Part shown: positions 16,872 through 25,230 of the stretch, piece by piece | Position numbering within the stretch: the first letter of the stretch is position 1 | Layout: every line of letters begins with the position of its first letter | Source: Leclercia sp. 29361 | GTDB taxonomy: Bacteria; Pseudomonadota; Gammaproteobacteria; Enterobacterales; Enterobacteriaceae | Reading direction: 5' to 3' | Assembly: GCF_011290365.1 (NCBI RefSeq) | Contig: NZ_CP049786.1 | Location: 2,356,001 to 2,420,000 of the forward strand | Length of the DNA stretch: 64,000 nucleotides | Made by a program: the position numbers and the translations under genes | The notes under the pieces: model-generated | Seen by the model: only the letters and a program-made list of their open reading frames with translations | What the model was told of the DNA's origin: nothing | The model's database searches: none

Positions 16872-17816
16872 ATGAGCCATTATCTGCTGCGACGGGCCGG
16901 GCTGGGGCTGCTGGTGCTCTGGGCGGCGTTTACTTTGTCCTTCGTGCTGCTTCAGGTGCTGCCGGGCGACGCGGTGCTGATCAAGTTTCAGAACCCGGAT
17001 CTGGGTCTGAGCCCGGCGCAAATCGAAGAGATGCGGATTGCTTACGGGGCCGACAGCCCGCTGTGGCAACAGTATCTGCACACCCTCGGGGCGATGCTGC
17101 GCGGCGATTTTGGTTTCTCCGTTCAGGCGGGGGTGGCGGTGAGCGAGCTTATCGCCACCAATCTGCCGGATACCTTAAGCCTGGCGCTGCCCGCCTTTGC
17201 GCTGGCGGTGGTGCTGGCCTTCTCCCTGGCGCTGGCCTCGCGCCTGCCAGGGCTGCGCTGGCTCAGCAACGCTATTCAGTCCCTGCCGGTGCTGTTTATC
17301 TCCCTGCCGACTTTTTGGCTGGGGATTGCTCTGATTCAGCTGTTCTCCTTCCAGCTGCGGCTGATCCCGGTGATTAACCCGACCCCATTGCAGGGGCTGA
17401 TCCTGCCGATAATCACCGTCGCCATTCCGATCTCAGCCCCGCTGGCGCAGATCCTGATGCGCTGTCTGGATCAGGTGGCTGCCCAGCCGTTTGTCGCCGT
17501 GGCGCGGGCCAAAGGGCTGAGCGAAACCGCCGTCCTCTGGCGACACGTCACCGGCAATGCCCTGCTGCCGGTGCTGAACATCGCCGGGCTGCTGCTGGGC
17601 GAGCTGATTGCCGGAGCGCTGATCACCGAAACCGTGTTTGGCCGCAGCGGGCTGGGGCTACTGACCCAGCAGGCGGTGAATAACCAGGATATCGCCGTGT
17701 TACAGGCGGTGGTGATGATCTCTGCCCTCGGTTTTGTGCTGATTAACCTGCTGGTGGATCTGCTGATGCCGCTGTTCGATCCCCGCCTGCAAACCGTTAC
17801 CGGAGGTGCTGCATGA
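16872..17816 (+). CDS. ABC permease, DppB-type
   Basis: A 314-residue membrane protein with six predicted helices and the inner-membrane permease signature VAVARAKGLSET near residue 215. The N-terminus (LLRRAGLGLLVLW, then VLPGDAV) is typical of DppB/OppB. The start at 16872 is favoured because AGGGGA lies five bases upstream; the preceding ATG at 16869 is too close. It starts ten bases after the binding-protein gene and overlaps the next permease by four bases (ATGA), indicating translational coupling. Confidence 0.9.
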   Translation: MSHYLLRRAGLGLLVLWAAFTLSFVLLQVLPGDAVLIKFQNPDLGLSPAQIEEMRIAYGADSPLWQQYLHTLGAMLRGDFGFSVQAGVAVSELIATNLPDTLSLALPAFALAVVLAFSLALASRLPGLRWLSNAIQSLPVLFISLPTFWLGIALIQLFSFQLRLIPVINPTPLQGLILPIITVAIPISAPLAQILMRCLDQVAAQPFVAVARAKGLSETAVLWRHVTGNALLPVLNIAGLLLGELIAGALITETVFGRSGLGLLTQQAVNNQDIAVLQAVVMISALGFVLINLLVDLLMPLFDPRLQTVTGGAA

Positions 17817-18664
17817 GCCTTGTTGATTATGCTGCCGCGGCGCGTAAGCGCATTCCCGCCTGGCGCGGAGTGCGCTGGCAGCCGGGATTATGGCCGGCCT
17901 GGGCCATTATTGCCGCCGCCGCGCTGGCGGCCATCGCGCCGGGTCTGTTCACCCACTTCAGCCCAATTGAGGGCATTGCCGGGGCGCAGCGGTTGGCTCC
18001 CCAGGCGGACTACTGGCTCGGCACCGATCAGCTGGGACGCGATGTGTATACCCGCATCGTCTACGGTGCCTCGCACTCCCTGAGCGCCGCGCTGGTGGCG
18101 GTGTCTATGGGGCTGTTTATTGGCACCGCTATCGGCGTGATTGCCGGGGCCTTTGCCGGACGGGTGGAGTCGGTGCTGATGCGGCTGGTGGACGTTCTGC
18201 TCGCCATCCCCTCGCTGCTGTTGTCGCTGACGGTGATCATTCTTCTGGGCTTTGGCACGGTTAACGCCGCCATCGCCGTTGGGGTGGCGTCGATCGCCAG
18301 CTTTGCCCGCCTGGCGCGTGGAGAGGTGGTGCGTATCCGCCACACCGATTATGTCGAAGCAGCGTTTGGCAGCGGGGGCACTTTCTGGACGGTACTGTGG
18401 CGCCACATTCTGCCCAACTCCCTTACCGCGGTGCTGGCCTTTGCCACCTTACAGTTTGGTCAGGCCATCCTGGCGCTGTCGACCCTCAGCTTCCTCGGCT
18501 ACGGCACCCCACCGCCGATCCCGGAGTGGGGCCTGCTGATTGCCGAAGGGCGTAACTATCTCTCCACCGCCTGGTGGTTAACCACATTCCCCGGCCTGGT
18601 GGTGATCGCCGTGGTGCTGGCCACCAACCGTATCAGCCGTCAGTTAAGCGGAGGTCGCTCATGA
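17813..18664 (+). CDS. ABC permease, DppC-type
   Basis: A 283-residue membrane protein of the DppC/OppC family. After an N-terminal helix it has the family motif LGTDQLGRDVYTRIVYGA near 65-82 and the EAA loop (DYVEAAFGSGG) near 180. It pairs with the DppB-type permease to form the membrane pore. Its stop overlaps the ATPase start. Confidence 0.9.
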   Translation: MSLVDYAAAARKRIPAWRGVRWQPGLWPAWAIIAAAALAAIAPGLFTHFSPIEGIAGAQRLAPQADYWLGTDQLGRDVYTRIVYGASHSLSAALVAVSMGLFIGTAIGVIAGAFAGRVESVLMRLVDVLLAIPSLLLSLTVIILLGFGTVNAAIAVGVASIASFARLARGEVVRIRHTDYVEAAFGSGGTFWTVLWRHILPNSLTAVLAFATLQFGQAILALSTLSFLGYGTPPPIPEWGLLIAEGRNYLSTAWWLTTFPGLVVIAVVLATNRISRQLSGGRS

Positions 18665-20262
18665 CCGTGTTATCAGTGGAAAACCTGACCCTCAGCTACC
18701 GCACCGGACGGGAGTGGCGCGAGGTGGTGCACAACGTCAGCTTTACCCTCGGGCGCGGCGAAATGCTGGCCTTTGTCGGCGAGTCCGGCTCGGGCAAAAC
18801 CACCACCGCGCAAGCGATTATCGGCCTGCTGGCGGATAACGCCCGCCGCGACGGGGGCAGCATTCGCCTGAACGGGGAAGATCTCAGCCAGTGGTCGGCC
18901 AAACGCCTCGACAGCCTGCGCGGGGCGCGCATCAGCCTGGTGCCGCAGGATCCGGGTAACTCCCTTAATCCGGTGAAAACCGTCGGTGCCCAGGTGGGCG
19001 AAATCCTGCGTCTGCATCAAAAAATCAACAAGGCCGAGGGCGATAAACAGGTGCTGGCTCTGCTGACTAAGGTCGGGCTCAGCCACCCGGAGCAGCGGAT
19101 GAAGCAGTTTCCGCATCAGCTATCCGGCGGCATGAAGCAGCGGGTATTGATTGCTATCGCCATCGCCCTGCGCCCGGACGTGATCGTTGCCGATGAACCC
19201 ACCAGCGCCCTGGACGTCACGGTGCAGAAACGCATTCTCGATCTGCTGGACGTCCTGCGGCGGGAATCCGGCACCGCGGTGCTGTTTGTCACCCATGACC
19301 TCGCCCTCGCGGCCCAGCGGGCCGATCGGCTGCTGGTGTTCCGCCACGGCGAGGTGCAGGAGCATGGTGCTACCGCCGACGTGGTGCGCGCCCCGCAGCA
19401 CGCCTATACGCGCCAGCTACTGAGCGATCTGAACGGCCAGCGGTTAACCATCGCCCCGGTGTCGGGTCGTGCTCTGGCCTCTCCGGCCATCCAGGCTATT
19501 GGGATCAGCAAACGCTTTGCGCTGGGCAAAGGTCATCAGTTGCAGGCCCTGGATGACGTCAGCTTTGCCGTGCAGCGCGGCAGCACCCACGCTTTGGTAG
19601 GTGAGTCGGGTTCGGGTAAAACCACCCTCGCCCGGATCCTGCTCGGCTTTGAGCAGGCCGACGGCGGCCAGGTAATTATCGATGACATCGACGCCACTAC
19701 CCTCAGCCACGAGGCGCGTCGTCAATTGCGGCAGAGGATCCAGTTCGTCTATCAGAACCCGTTTGCCTCGCTGGACCCGCGCCAGACGCTGTTTGAGATC
19801 ATCGAAGAGCCGCTGAAAAATTTTGCCCCAGTCAGCAAGGCCGAACGCGCCGCACGGGTGGAGAGCGTCACCCGGCGGGTGGCCCTGCCGCCGGAGCTGT
19901 TAACCCGCACCGCGCGGGAACTGTCGGGCGGACAGCGGCAGCGCGTGGCCATTGCCCGGGCCCTGATCCTCGAGCCGACCATTCTGGTGCTGGACGAGGC
20001 CACCTCGGCGCTGGACGTCACCGTACAGGCGCAGATCCTCGCCCTGCTCCAGCAGTTACAACAGCAGCTGGGCCTGACCTATCTGTTTATTACCCACGAC
20101 CTGGCGACCGTCCGGCGTATTGCCCATAGCGTCACCGTGCTGCGCAGCGGTCAGGTCGTGGAGCACGGCGCGGTGGAATCACTGTTCGCCGCCCCGCAGA
20201 ACGACTACACCCGCGAGTTGATCGCCGCCATTCCCCACTTTTCACAGAAGGAGTACGCATGA
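18661..20262 (+). CDS. Fused dual-ATPase subunit of the ABC importer
   Basis: A 533-residue protein with two complete nucleotide-binding domains, equivalent to DppD and DppF in one chain. Domain 1: GESGSGKTTT, LSGGMKQR, VIVADEPTSALD. Domain 2: GESGSGKTTL, LSGGQRQR, ILVLDEATSALD. The ATG at 18661 overlaps the permease stop and is preceded by GGAGG. It energises import. The fused arrangement is common in proteobacterial importers such as YliA/GsiA. Confidence 0.92.
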   Translation: MTVLSVENLTLSYRTGREWREVVHNVSFTLGRGEMLAFVGESGSGKTTTAQAIIGLLADNARRDGGSIRLNGEDLSQWSAKRLDSLRGARISLVPQDPGNSLNPVKTVGAQVGEILRLHQKINKAEGDKQVLALLTKVGLSHPEQRMKQFPHQLSGGMKQRVLIAIAIALRPDVIVADEPTSALDVTVQKRILDLLDVLRRESGTAVLFVTHDLALAAQRADRLLVFRHGEVQEHGATADVVRAPQHAYTRQLLSDLNGQRLTIAPVSGRALASPAIQAIGISKRFALGKGHQLQALDDVSFAVQRGSTHALVGESGSGKTTLARILLGFEQADGGQVIIDDIDATTLSHEARRQLRQRIQFVYQNPFASLDPRQTLFEIIEEPLKNFAPVSKAERAARVESVTRRVALPPELLTRTARELSGGQRQRVAIARALILEPTILVLDEATSALDVTVQAQILALLQQLQQQLGLTYLFITHDLATVRRIAHSVTVLRSGQVVEHGAVESLFAAPQNDYTRELIAAIPHFSQKEYA

Positions 20263-21248
20263 CGCGTAAACGCCTGGGATTCTTCACCCGTCTGCTGGAC
20301 GATGTGCCAGCCAAAGAACGCTATCGCCTGGCGACAGAGCAGATCCGCCATGCCGAGCGCTACGGCTTTGATACCGCCTGGATCGCCCAGCACCACTTCC
20401 ACGAGCGTGAGGGCGGCCTGCCATCGCCGCTGGTGTTCCTCGCCCATATAGCGGCCTACACCACCCGCATTCGGTTGGGCACCGCCATTATCACCCTGCC
20501 GCTGGAGAACCCGCTGCGGGTGGCGGAAGACACCGCGGTGCTGGATCTCTTATCCGACGGGCGGCTGGAGGTGGGGTTTGGTTCCGGCGGGACGCCGACC
20601 TCGTTTTTGCCGTTCGGGCTGACCATTAACGAGCGGGCGGCCACCTTTGCCGATCACCTGCACCTGATCAACAGCGCCTGGCGCGGGGATTCCCTGGCCC
20701 ATCCGGATAACCATCTCTATCCGCCTGCGCCCGGGCTGACGGAGCGGGTATGGATCGCCACCTTCTCGGTGGAGGGCGCCGTGCGTGCCGCCCGGCAGGG
20801 CCATGGGTTGATGCTCTCCCGCACCCAACCGCGCCCGGCTGACAATCTTGCGCTGCCGCTGGATGCGATCCAGAACCCGATAATCGACGCCTATCTCGAC
20901 GCCCTGCCGTCCGGGATTGCTCCTCGCATTCTGGCCTCGCGCACCGCGTTTGTCGCCGACAGCGATGCCTATGCCCTTAAGGTCGCCGAACCGGGGCTGA
21001 CCCGTCAGGCGCAGCAGCATCAGGCCGCCGGGCACGCCCTTACTGGTGACACTGTCACGGATTATATCCGCCAGTTCGATGCCCATATTGGCGCGCCGCA
21101 AACGGTGCTCGCTTCGCTGGCGCAGGATTCAGTCCTGACGCGCGCCACCGACATTTCGTTCCAGGTGCATTCGGTTGAGCCTTCGCATCAGGACACCTTG
21201 CGTTCGATTGAGTTAATCGCAGAGCAGATCGCCCCTCATCTTTTATAA
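20259..21248 (+). CDS. FMN-dependent luciferase-like monooxygenase (KPN_01858-like)
   Basis: A 329-residue TIM-barrel protein of the bacterial luciferase-like family. It starts MTRKRLGFFTRLLDD and has AERYGFDTAWIAQHHF (about 29-44), RIRLGTAIITLPLENP and LEVGFGSGG, all typical of flavin-binding members. Such enzymes use reduced FMN and O2 to oxidise or cleave a substrate, often at a C-S or C-N bond. It overlaps the ATPase by four bases (ATGA), which ties it to the importer and implies that it acts on the imported compound. No flavin reductase is in the operon. Confidence 0.87.
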   Translation: MTRKRLGFFTRLLDDVPAKERYRLATEQIRHAERYGFDTAWIAQHHFHEREGGLPSPLVFLAHIAAYTTRIRLGTAIITLPLENPLRVAEDTAVLDLLSDGRLEVGFGSGGTPTSFLPFGLTINERAATFADHLHLINSAWRGDSLAHPDNHLYPPAPGLTERVWIATFSVEGAVRAARQGHGLMLSRTQPRPADNLALPLDAIQNPIIDAYLDALPSGIAPRILASRTAFVADSDAYALKVAEPGLTRQAQQHQAAGHALTGDTVTDYIRQFDAHIGAPQTVLASLAQDSVLTRATDISFQVHSVEPSHQDTLRSIELIAEQIAPHLL

Positions 21249-21257
21249 GGAGTCACC

Positions 21258-22349
21258 ATGGCTTTAAGTCAGGATATTCTCGCCGGACTGGCGGAGATCG
21301 CCCCGGGTTCCCCGCTGGCACAGGCACGACTCACCCGCGAGGCGGCAACGCGTCACGCGCAGGGGAGCTACGAAACGTTATTCAGTCAGCAGGACGCCGA
21401 CTTTGCGCTGGACGAGCGCTTTGCGGTGGCAGCAAAAGTGGCGAAATGGCACAACGCCGACGCGCTGGCGGCCCACTACGCCGGGTTTGGCCTGGCGGAT
21501 CCGACGTCCGTGCGCCTGACCCCCGCCCTGACCTTTGCCCGGCTGCTGACCTTCTCGCCGGTTCAGGCTACCCCAGGGGCGATCAACGCCCTCACTCTGG
21601 CGGGCTGGAGCAAAGAAGGCATTGTTACCCTTGCGCAGCTGATCGCCTTTGTCAGCTTCCAGAGCCGCCTGATTGTCGGCCTGCGTCTGCTCAATGACAA
21701 ACCGGTGCCGGCCAGCGATGCCCCGGTGGTCGCGGGCCACTGGCACACCGTGCCGCTGACCAAAAACGGCAAAGCGGCCCCGGTGGAATTTACTCAGCTG
21801 GAGTTAGGCTGGGAGCCGTGGCTGGCCCCCAAACCGCTGGCGGAATTTACCCCCGATGAGCAGGCGATCCTTGCCAGATTCGGCCATACCGACTCGGACT
21901 ATTTCCGCCTGCTGGGACGCAACCTGCCGGTGCTGGAGCAGCGCACCTTAACCGATAAAGGCATTTTCTATACCTCGGGCGGCCTGTCCCGGGCGGAGCG
22001 AGAGCTGGCCGCCGCGGTGACCAGTAAAATTAACGGCTGCATCTACTGCGCGTCCGTTCATGCGCGGAAATCCAGCCAGCTGTCGAAGGACAACGCTGCC
22101 GTGGAGAGGCTGCTGGCGGTCGAGCCGGGGCAGTCGCTGAGCAGCGGGCAGTCCCCGCGCTGGCAGGCGGGAATTGATTTTGCTGCCGCGCTGTCGGTCA
22201 CCCCGCCTGCGGTAACACCAGGGCATCTGGCCGAGCTGGAACGTCAGGGGCTGGATACCCTCGCCCAGCTGGATCTGGTCCAGTCCGCAGCGTTCTTCGC
22301 CTGGGCTAACCGGCTGATGTTAACGTTGGGTGAGCCCTCGCTGCCATGA
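21258..22349 (+). CDS. Two-domain alkylhydroperoxidase/CMD protein
   Basis: A 363-residue protein made of two AhpD-like domains. The N-terminal half (about 1-165) has the helical carboxymuconolactone-decarboxylase fold pattern but no CxxC. The C-terminal half (about 185-355) has the redox motif CIYC at 261-264 followed by His268, as in AhpD. Related systems carry these as two genes (the Avi_7169 and Avi_7170 families, from memory), so this looks like a fusion. It probably removes peroxide or a reactive product made by the monooxygenase nine bases upstream; that role is inference. A strong SD (AAGGAG) precedes the ATG. Confidence 0.83.
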   Translation: MALSQDILAGLAEIAPGSPLAQARLTREAATRHAQGSYETLFSQQDADFALDERFAVAAKVAKWHNADALAAHYAGFGLADPTSVRLTPALTFARLLTFSPVQATPGAINALTLAGWSKEGIVTLAQLIAFVSFQSRLIVGLRLLNDKPVPASDAPVVAGHWHTVPLTKNGKAAPVEFTQLELGWEPWLAPKPLAEFTPDEQAILARFGHTDSDYFRLLGRNLPVLEQRTLTDKGIFYTSGGLSRAERELAAAVTSKINGCIYCASVHARKSSQLSKDNAAVERLLAVEPGQSLSSGQSPRWQAGIDFAAALSVTPPAVTPGHLAELERQGLDTLAQLDLVQSAAFFAWANRLMLTLGEPSLP

Positions 22350-22354
22350 ATGCA

Positions 22355-22384
22355 TTCAGGCTCCCGCTACGGGAGCCTTTTATA
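22355..22384 (+). terminator. Terminator of the six-gene ABC/monooxygenase operon
   Basis: A perfect 8-bp stem, GGCTCCCG (22359-22366) with CGGGAGCC (22370-22377), has a 3-base loop and a TTTTAT tail. It closes the operon before the tetR-type gene. Confidence 0.9.
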
Positions 22385-22412
22385 ATTCAGCCTCGCCAAT
22401 AAACCGTGTAAA

Positions 22413-22425
22413 CTACTTTTAGTAG
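22413..22425. promoter_or_regulatory. Dyad upstream of the TetR gene
   Basis: CTACTTTTAGTAG is a palindrome with arms CTACT and AGTAG (22413-22425), 20 bases before the TetR start codon. It is a candidate autoregulatory operator. Confidence 0.4.
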
Positions 22426-22445
22426 ACAACGGGCGCGAGGGAAAT

Positions 22446-23039
22446 ATGGTTGTTAAGCGGTTAAGAAAAGAGGATCGCCGGGTGCAGCTGCTGGAGGTTG
22501 CTCGTGGGATTGTGCGTCAACAAGGCACCGAGGCACTGACGCTGGGGTATCTGGCCGAGCGGGCGAATGTCACCAAGCCTATCCCCTACGATCACTTTGG
22601 CGACCGTGAAGGGTTGTTGATGGCGCTGTATCAGGATTACAGCGACCAACAGTTAAAAAAATTCCGTGAGACGCTGAAGGTCGATAACAAAACGCTGGAA
22701 AAGACTGTCCGCTTTTTCAGTGCCGCCTATATTGATTGCGCGATCAGCGCCGGGCCAGAGACCGGGCCTATCGCCGCTGCACTCTCCGGCTCCCGGGCGC
22801 TGCAGACCTTTCGCGAGGCTTGCGTCGCCGATTGTGCAGACTGCCTGCGCATGGCGCTGTCCCCCTATATCACCCTGAAAGGGGTGCAGGGTGAAGCGGC
22901 GCTGACGGCCATCATTGGTGCAGCGGATGCGCTCAGCACCGCCGCGAGCAACGGCGTACTGGCGCGTAACGTCGCGGAGAATACGCTCAGCGGCGCGATG
23001 TTTGGCGTACTGAACACCTGTACCAATAGCACAAAATGA
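22446..23039 (+). CDS. TetR/AcrR family transcriptional regulator
   Basis: A 197-residue protein. The N-terminal helix-turn-helix spans about 10-60 (TLGYLAERANVTKPIPYDHFGDREGLL); the helical ligand domain after residue 70 is not assignable. The gene has its own promoter region with a palindrome and lies 74 bases upstream of the quinone-reductase-like gene, whose promoter also contains a dyad. This suggests a two-gene module induced by a quinone or electrophile. It is separated from the ABC cassette by a terminator. Confidence 0.85.
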   Translation: MVVKRLRKEDRRVQLLEVARGIVRQQGTEALTLGYLAERANVTKPIPYDHFGDREGLLMALYQDYSDQQLKKFRETLKVDNKTLEKTVRFFSAAYIDCAISAGPETGPIAAALSGSRALQTFREACVADCADCLRMALSPYITLKGVQGEAALTAIIGAADALSTAASNGVLARNVAENTLSGAMFGVLNTCTNSTK

Positions 23040-23053
23040 GTGCTGCCGACGGA

Positions 23054-23088
23054 TTGACACATAAGTTACCAATAGTAATATAGGTAGC
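23054..23088 (+). promoter_or_regulatory. Promoter with overlapping operator dyad
   Basis: TTGACA (23054-23059), a 16-base spacer and TAATAT (23076-23081) form a good sigma-70 promoter. An imperfect dyad, GTTACCAATA (23065-23074) with TATAGGTAGC (23079-23088), 8 of 10 positions symmetric, covers the spacer and -10. Repressor binding here would block transcription of the oxidoreductase. Confidence 0.55.
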
Positions 23089-23113
23089 ACGTTAACTCCG
23101 TGCTGAGGTGGTT

Positions 23114-23713
23114 ATGTCTGGAACAGATGTCATAGATAATGCGCTGATCGTTACGGCTCACCCTGTCGAAAATTCGTTATCCCACACCCTGGCGGCGCGC
23201 ATTGCTGCGCGCTTGCGTGAACAAGGTACTCAGGTCGAGATGGCCGATCTGCATGCCGAAGCCTTTACACCAGCTATGCAACGTGCCGATCTTGCGCTGT
23301 ATCACGGGGATGCCAGTGCCCTTCCCGCCGATATTCTGCGTGAACAACAGCGTGTGGAGCGGGCCGATATGCTGGTGTTTGTCTTCCCGGTGTACTGGTG
23401 GTCGGTGCCTGGCCTGCTGAAAGGCTGGTTTGATCGGGTGCTCACCCTGAACTGGGCCTACAAAGTGGCGGAAGATGGCCGGATTGTGGGAAATTTACGC
23501 GATGTTCCGGTCCGCCTGATCGCGACGGGGGGTAGCGATCTTACAGGTTTCGATAAACATGGTTATTCGACGGCGATACGCACCCAGTTAGTCGAAGGTG
23601 TTTTTGGTTTTTGCGGCCTGAAGAACGTCAGGCTGGATATTCTCTATCAGGCAGATACCGCCTCGTCAGATCAGATCGACGATTTCCTGCACAATCTTGA
23701 AAGCGTGATGTGA
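23114..23713 (+). CDS. NAD(P)H-dependent flavodoxin-fold oxidoreductase
   Basis: A 199-residue flavodoxin-like protein of the NQO1/KefF/MdaB group. It has ALIVTAHPVENSLSH near 10-25, VFVFPVYWWSVPGLLKGWFDRV near 85-105 and a GGS loop near 139. Members are FAD- or FMN-containing quinone reductases or regulators of potassium efflux. The ATG at 23114 follows GAGG by five bases. Probably repressed by the adjacent TetR protein and used in quinone or electrophile detoxification (inference). Confidence 0.85.
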   Translation: MSGTDVIDNALIVTAHPVENSLSHTLAARIAARLREQGTQVEMADLHAEAFTPAMQRADLALYHGDASALPADILREQQRVERADMLVFVFPVYWWSVPGLLKGWFDRVLTLNWAYKVAEDGRIVGNLRDVPVRLIATGGSDLTGFDKHGYSTAIRTQLVEGVFGFCGLKNVRLDILYQADTASSDQIDDFLHNLESVM

Positions 23714-23721
23714 GTGTTTTT

Positions 23722-23790
23722 TGCCCGGCGGCGCTGCGCTTGCACGGGCCTACTGATTTTGTAGGCCGGGTAAGCGCAGCGCCACCCGGC
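23722..23790. repeat. BIME: two inverted REP units
   Basis: Two REP units in opposite orientation (about 23722-23752 and 23761-23790) lie between the convergent oxidoreductase and MFS genes. Confidence 0.85.
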
Positions 23791-23799
23791 AATTCACTC

Positions 23800-24975
23800 T
23801 CAGGCTAACGCCTGGGCATTCCCCCCAGCACGGCGGCCTTTCAGATACCCATACATCAACAGCGACGACATGGCGCAGAACGACAGCGCCGCCGCAGGCA
23901 AGGTCACGTAGCTCCAGCTGAAGCCCAGGGTAATCATCATCCCGCCAAAGTACGCCCCAATAGCGCTGCCGAGATTAAACGCCACCTGTCCCCCCGCCGC
24001 TCCGAGCATCTCCCCGCCCTGCGCATTTTGCAGGAGCAGGATCTGCAGCGGTGCCGACAGCGCAAACAGCCCGGCGCAGCAGATAAAGCCCATCACCAGC
24101 GAGGCCGCAGGCATCTGACCGAAGGCAAACAACAGCAGCAGCGACAGGACAATCACCAGATCGGTGATCGCCGCAATGCGCAGCGGACTGTAGCGCCCGG
24201 AGAGCTTGCCGCTGAACAGGTTGCCCAGCACCATCCCCAGCCCCATCAGCATCATGATGGCGGTCATCACCCCTTCGGAAAAGCCCGACACGTTGATCAT
24301 GAACGGCTTCACGAAGCTGAACCAGGCGAAGACCCCGGCGTTGCCGAACATGGTGGCGGCGAAGATAAACCACGGCTCCGGTTTTTTCAGAAAGTGGAAC
24401 TGCTCACTCAGACGACGCTGGGTGGTATCAAACGTCTGCGGCACCCAGAGGACAATCGACAGCATGACCAACAGGTTGAACGCGGCGATCAGGAAGAAGG
24501 TGTAGCGCCAGCTGAAATGATGCCCGAGCCAGGTCCCGAACGGCACCCCCGCGAGATTAGCCACCGTCATCCCGGCGACCATACCGGCCACCGCCAGCGT
24601 CACTTTGCCCGGCGGCGCAATACGCGACAGGATAATGGTGCCGACGCCAAAGAACGCCCCGTGGGGAAAACCCGAAACCAGCCGCCCAATCGCCAGCATG
24701 GTATAGGAGGTGGAGAAGGTGAAAATCGCATTACCGATAAGGCACAGCGCTACGAGGAACAGCAGGATCGACTTTAAGGAGAACTTACCGGAGAACAGCG
24801 CGATGATCGGCGCCCCTATCACCACCCCGAAGGCGTAAAACGAAATCATATTTCCGGCGGAGGGAATGGTGATCCCCACATCCCGCGCCAGCTCGGTTAA
24901 CACACCCATAATGCCAAATTCGGCCATGCCGAGGCCAAAGGTGCCAAGTGCTAACGAAAACACCGTCTTTTTCAT
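23800..24975 (-). CDS. araJ: AraJ-like MFS transporter
   Basis: A 391-residue, 12-helix MFS protein that follows E. coli AraJ closely (LALGTFGLGMAEFGIMGVL, RLVSGFPHGAFFG, APLQILLLQNA). AraJ is an arabinose-induced exporter of the DHA1 family whose natural substrate is uncertain. The start at 24975 (MKKTVF) matches AraJ; a 40-residue upstream extension is not supported. No arabinose operator or araC homologue is visible nearby, so it may be an AraJ paralogue with different control. Confidence 0.8.
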   Translation of the reverse strand: MKKTVFSLALGTFGLGMAEFGIMGVLTELARDVGITIPSAGNMISFYAFGVVIGAPIIALFSGKFSLKSILLFLVALCLIGNAIFTFSTSYTMLAIGRLVSGFPHGAFFGVGTIILSRIAPPGKVTLAVAGMVAGMTVANLAGVPFGTWLGHHFSWRYTFFLIAAFNLLVMLSIVLWVPQTFDTTQRRLSEQFHFLKKPEPWFIFAATMFGNAGVFAWFSFVKPFMINVSGFSEGVMTAIMMLMGLGMVLGNLFSGKLSGRYSPLRIAAITDLVIVLSLLLLFAFGQMPAASLVMGFICCAGLFALSAPLQILLLQNAQGGEMLGAAGGQVAFNLGSAIGAYFGGMMITLGFSWSYVTLPAAALSFCAMSSLLMYGYLKGRRAGGNAQALA

Positions 24976-25230
24976 ACCACAACCAGTTGTTAAAAAATTG
25001 CAACCAGCATTATTGAACAATCTTGTATGGTGAGCCAGTTCAAAACAGTAGTCCGGCGAATTTCTCCATTTATTCGCACTGGTTTGTGAATACATTCAGC
25101 GCACATGATGGATGCCTGAAAGCATTTTTCTTATTTTCATCGTCTTCATTACAGTTCTGAGTGACGTTTTTAAGGAGGGGTGAGATAAATTCGATTCTGA
25201 TTTTTTACAGCGCCACAGGGATGTTTAACG

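Noticed and set aside
24976-25095. 40-residue N-terminal extension of the AraJ-like protein
   Set aside because: AraJ homologues start at MKK, and the extension is polar, lacks an SD, and would push the first membrane helix inward.
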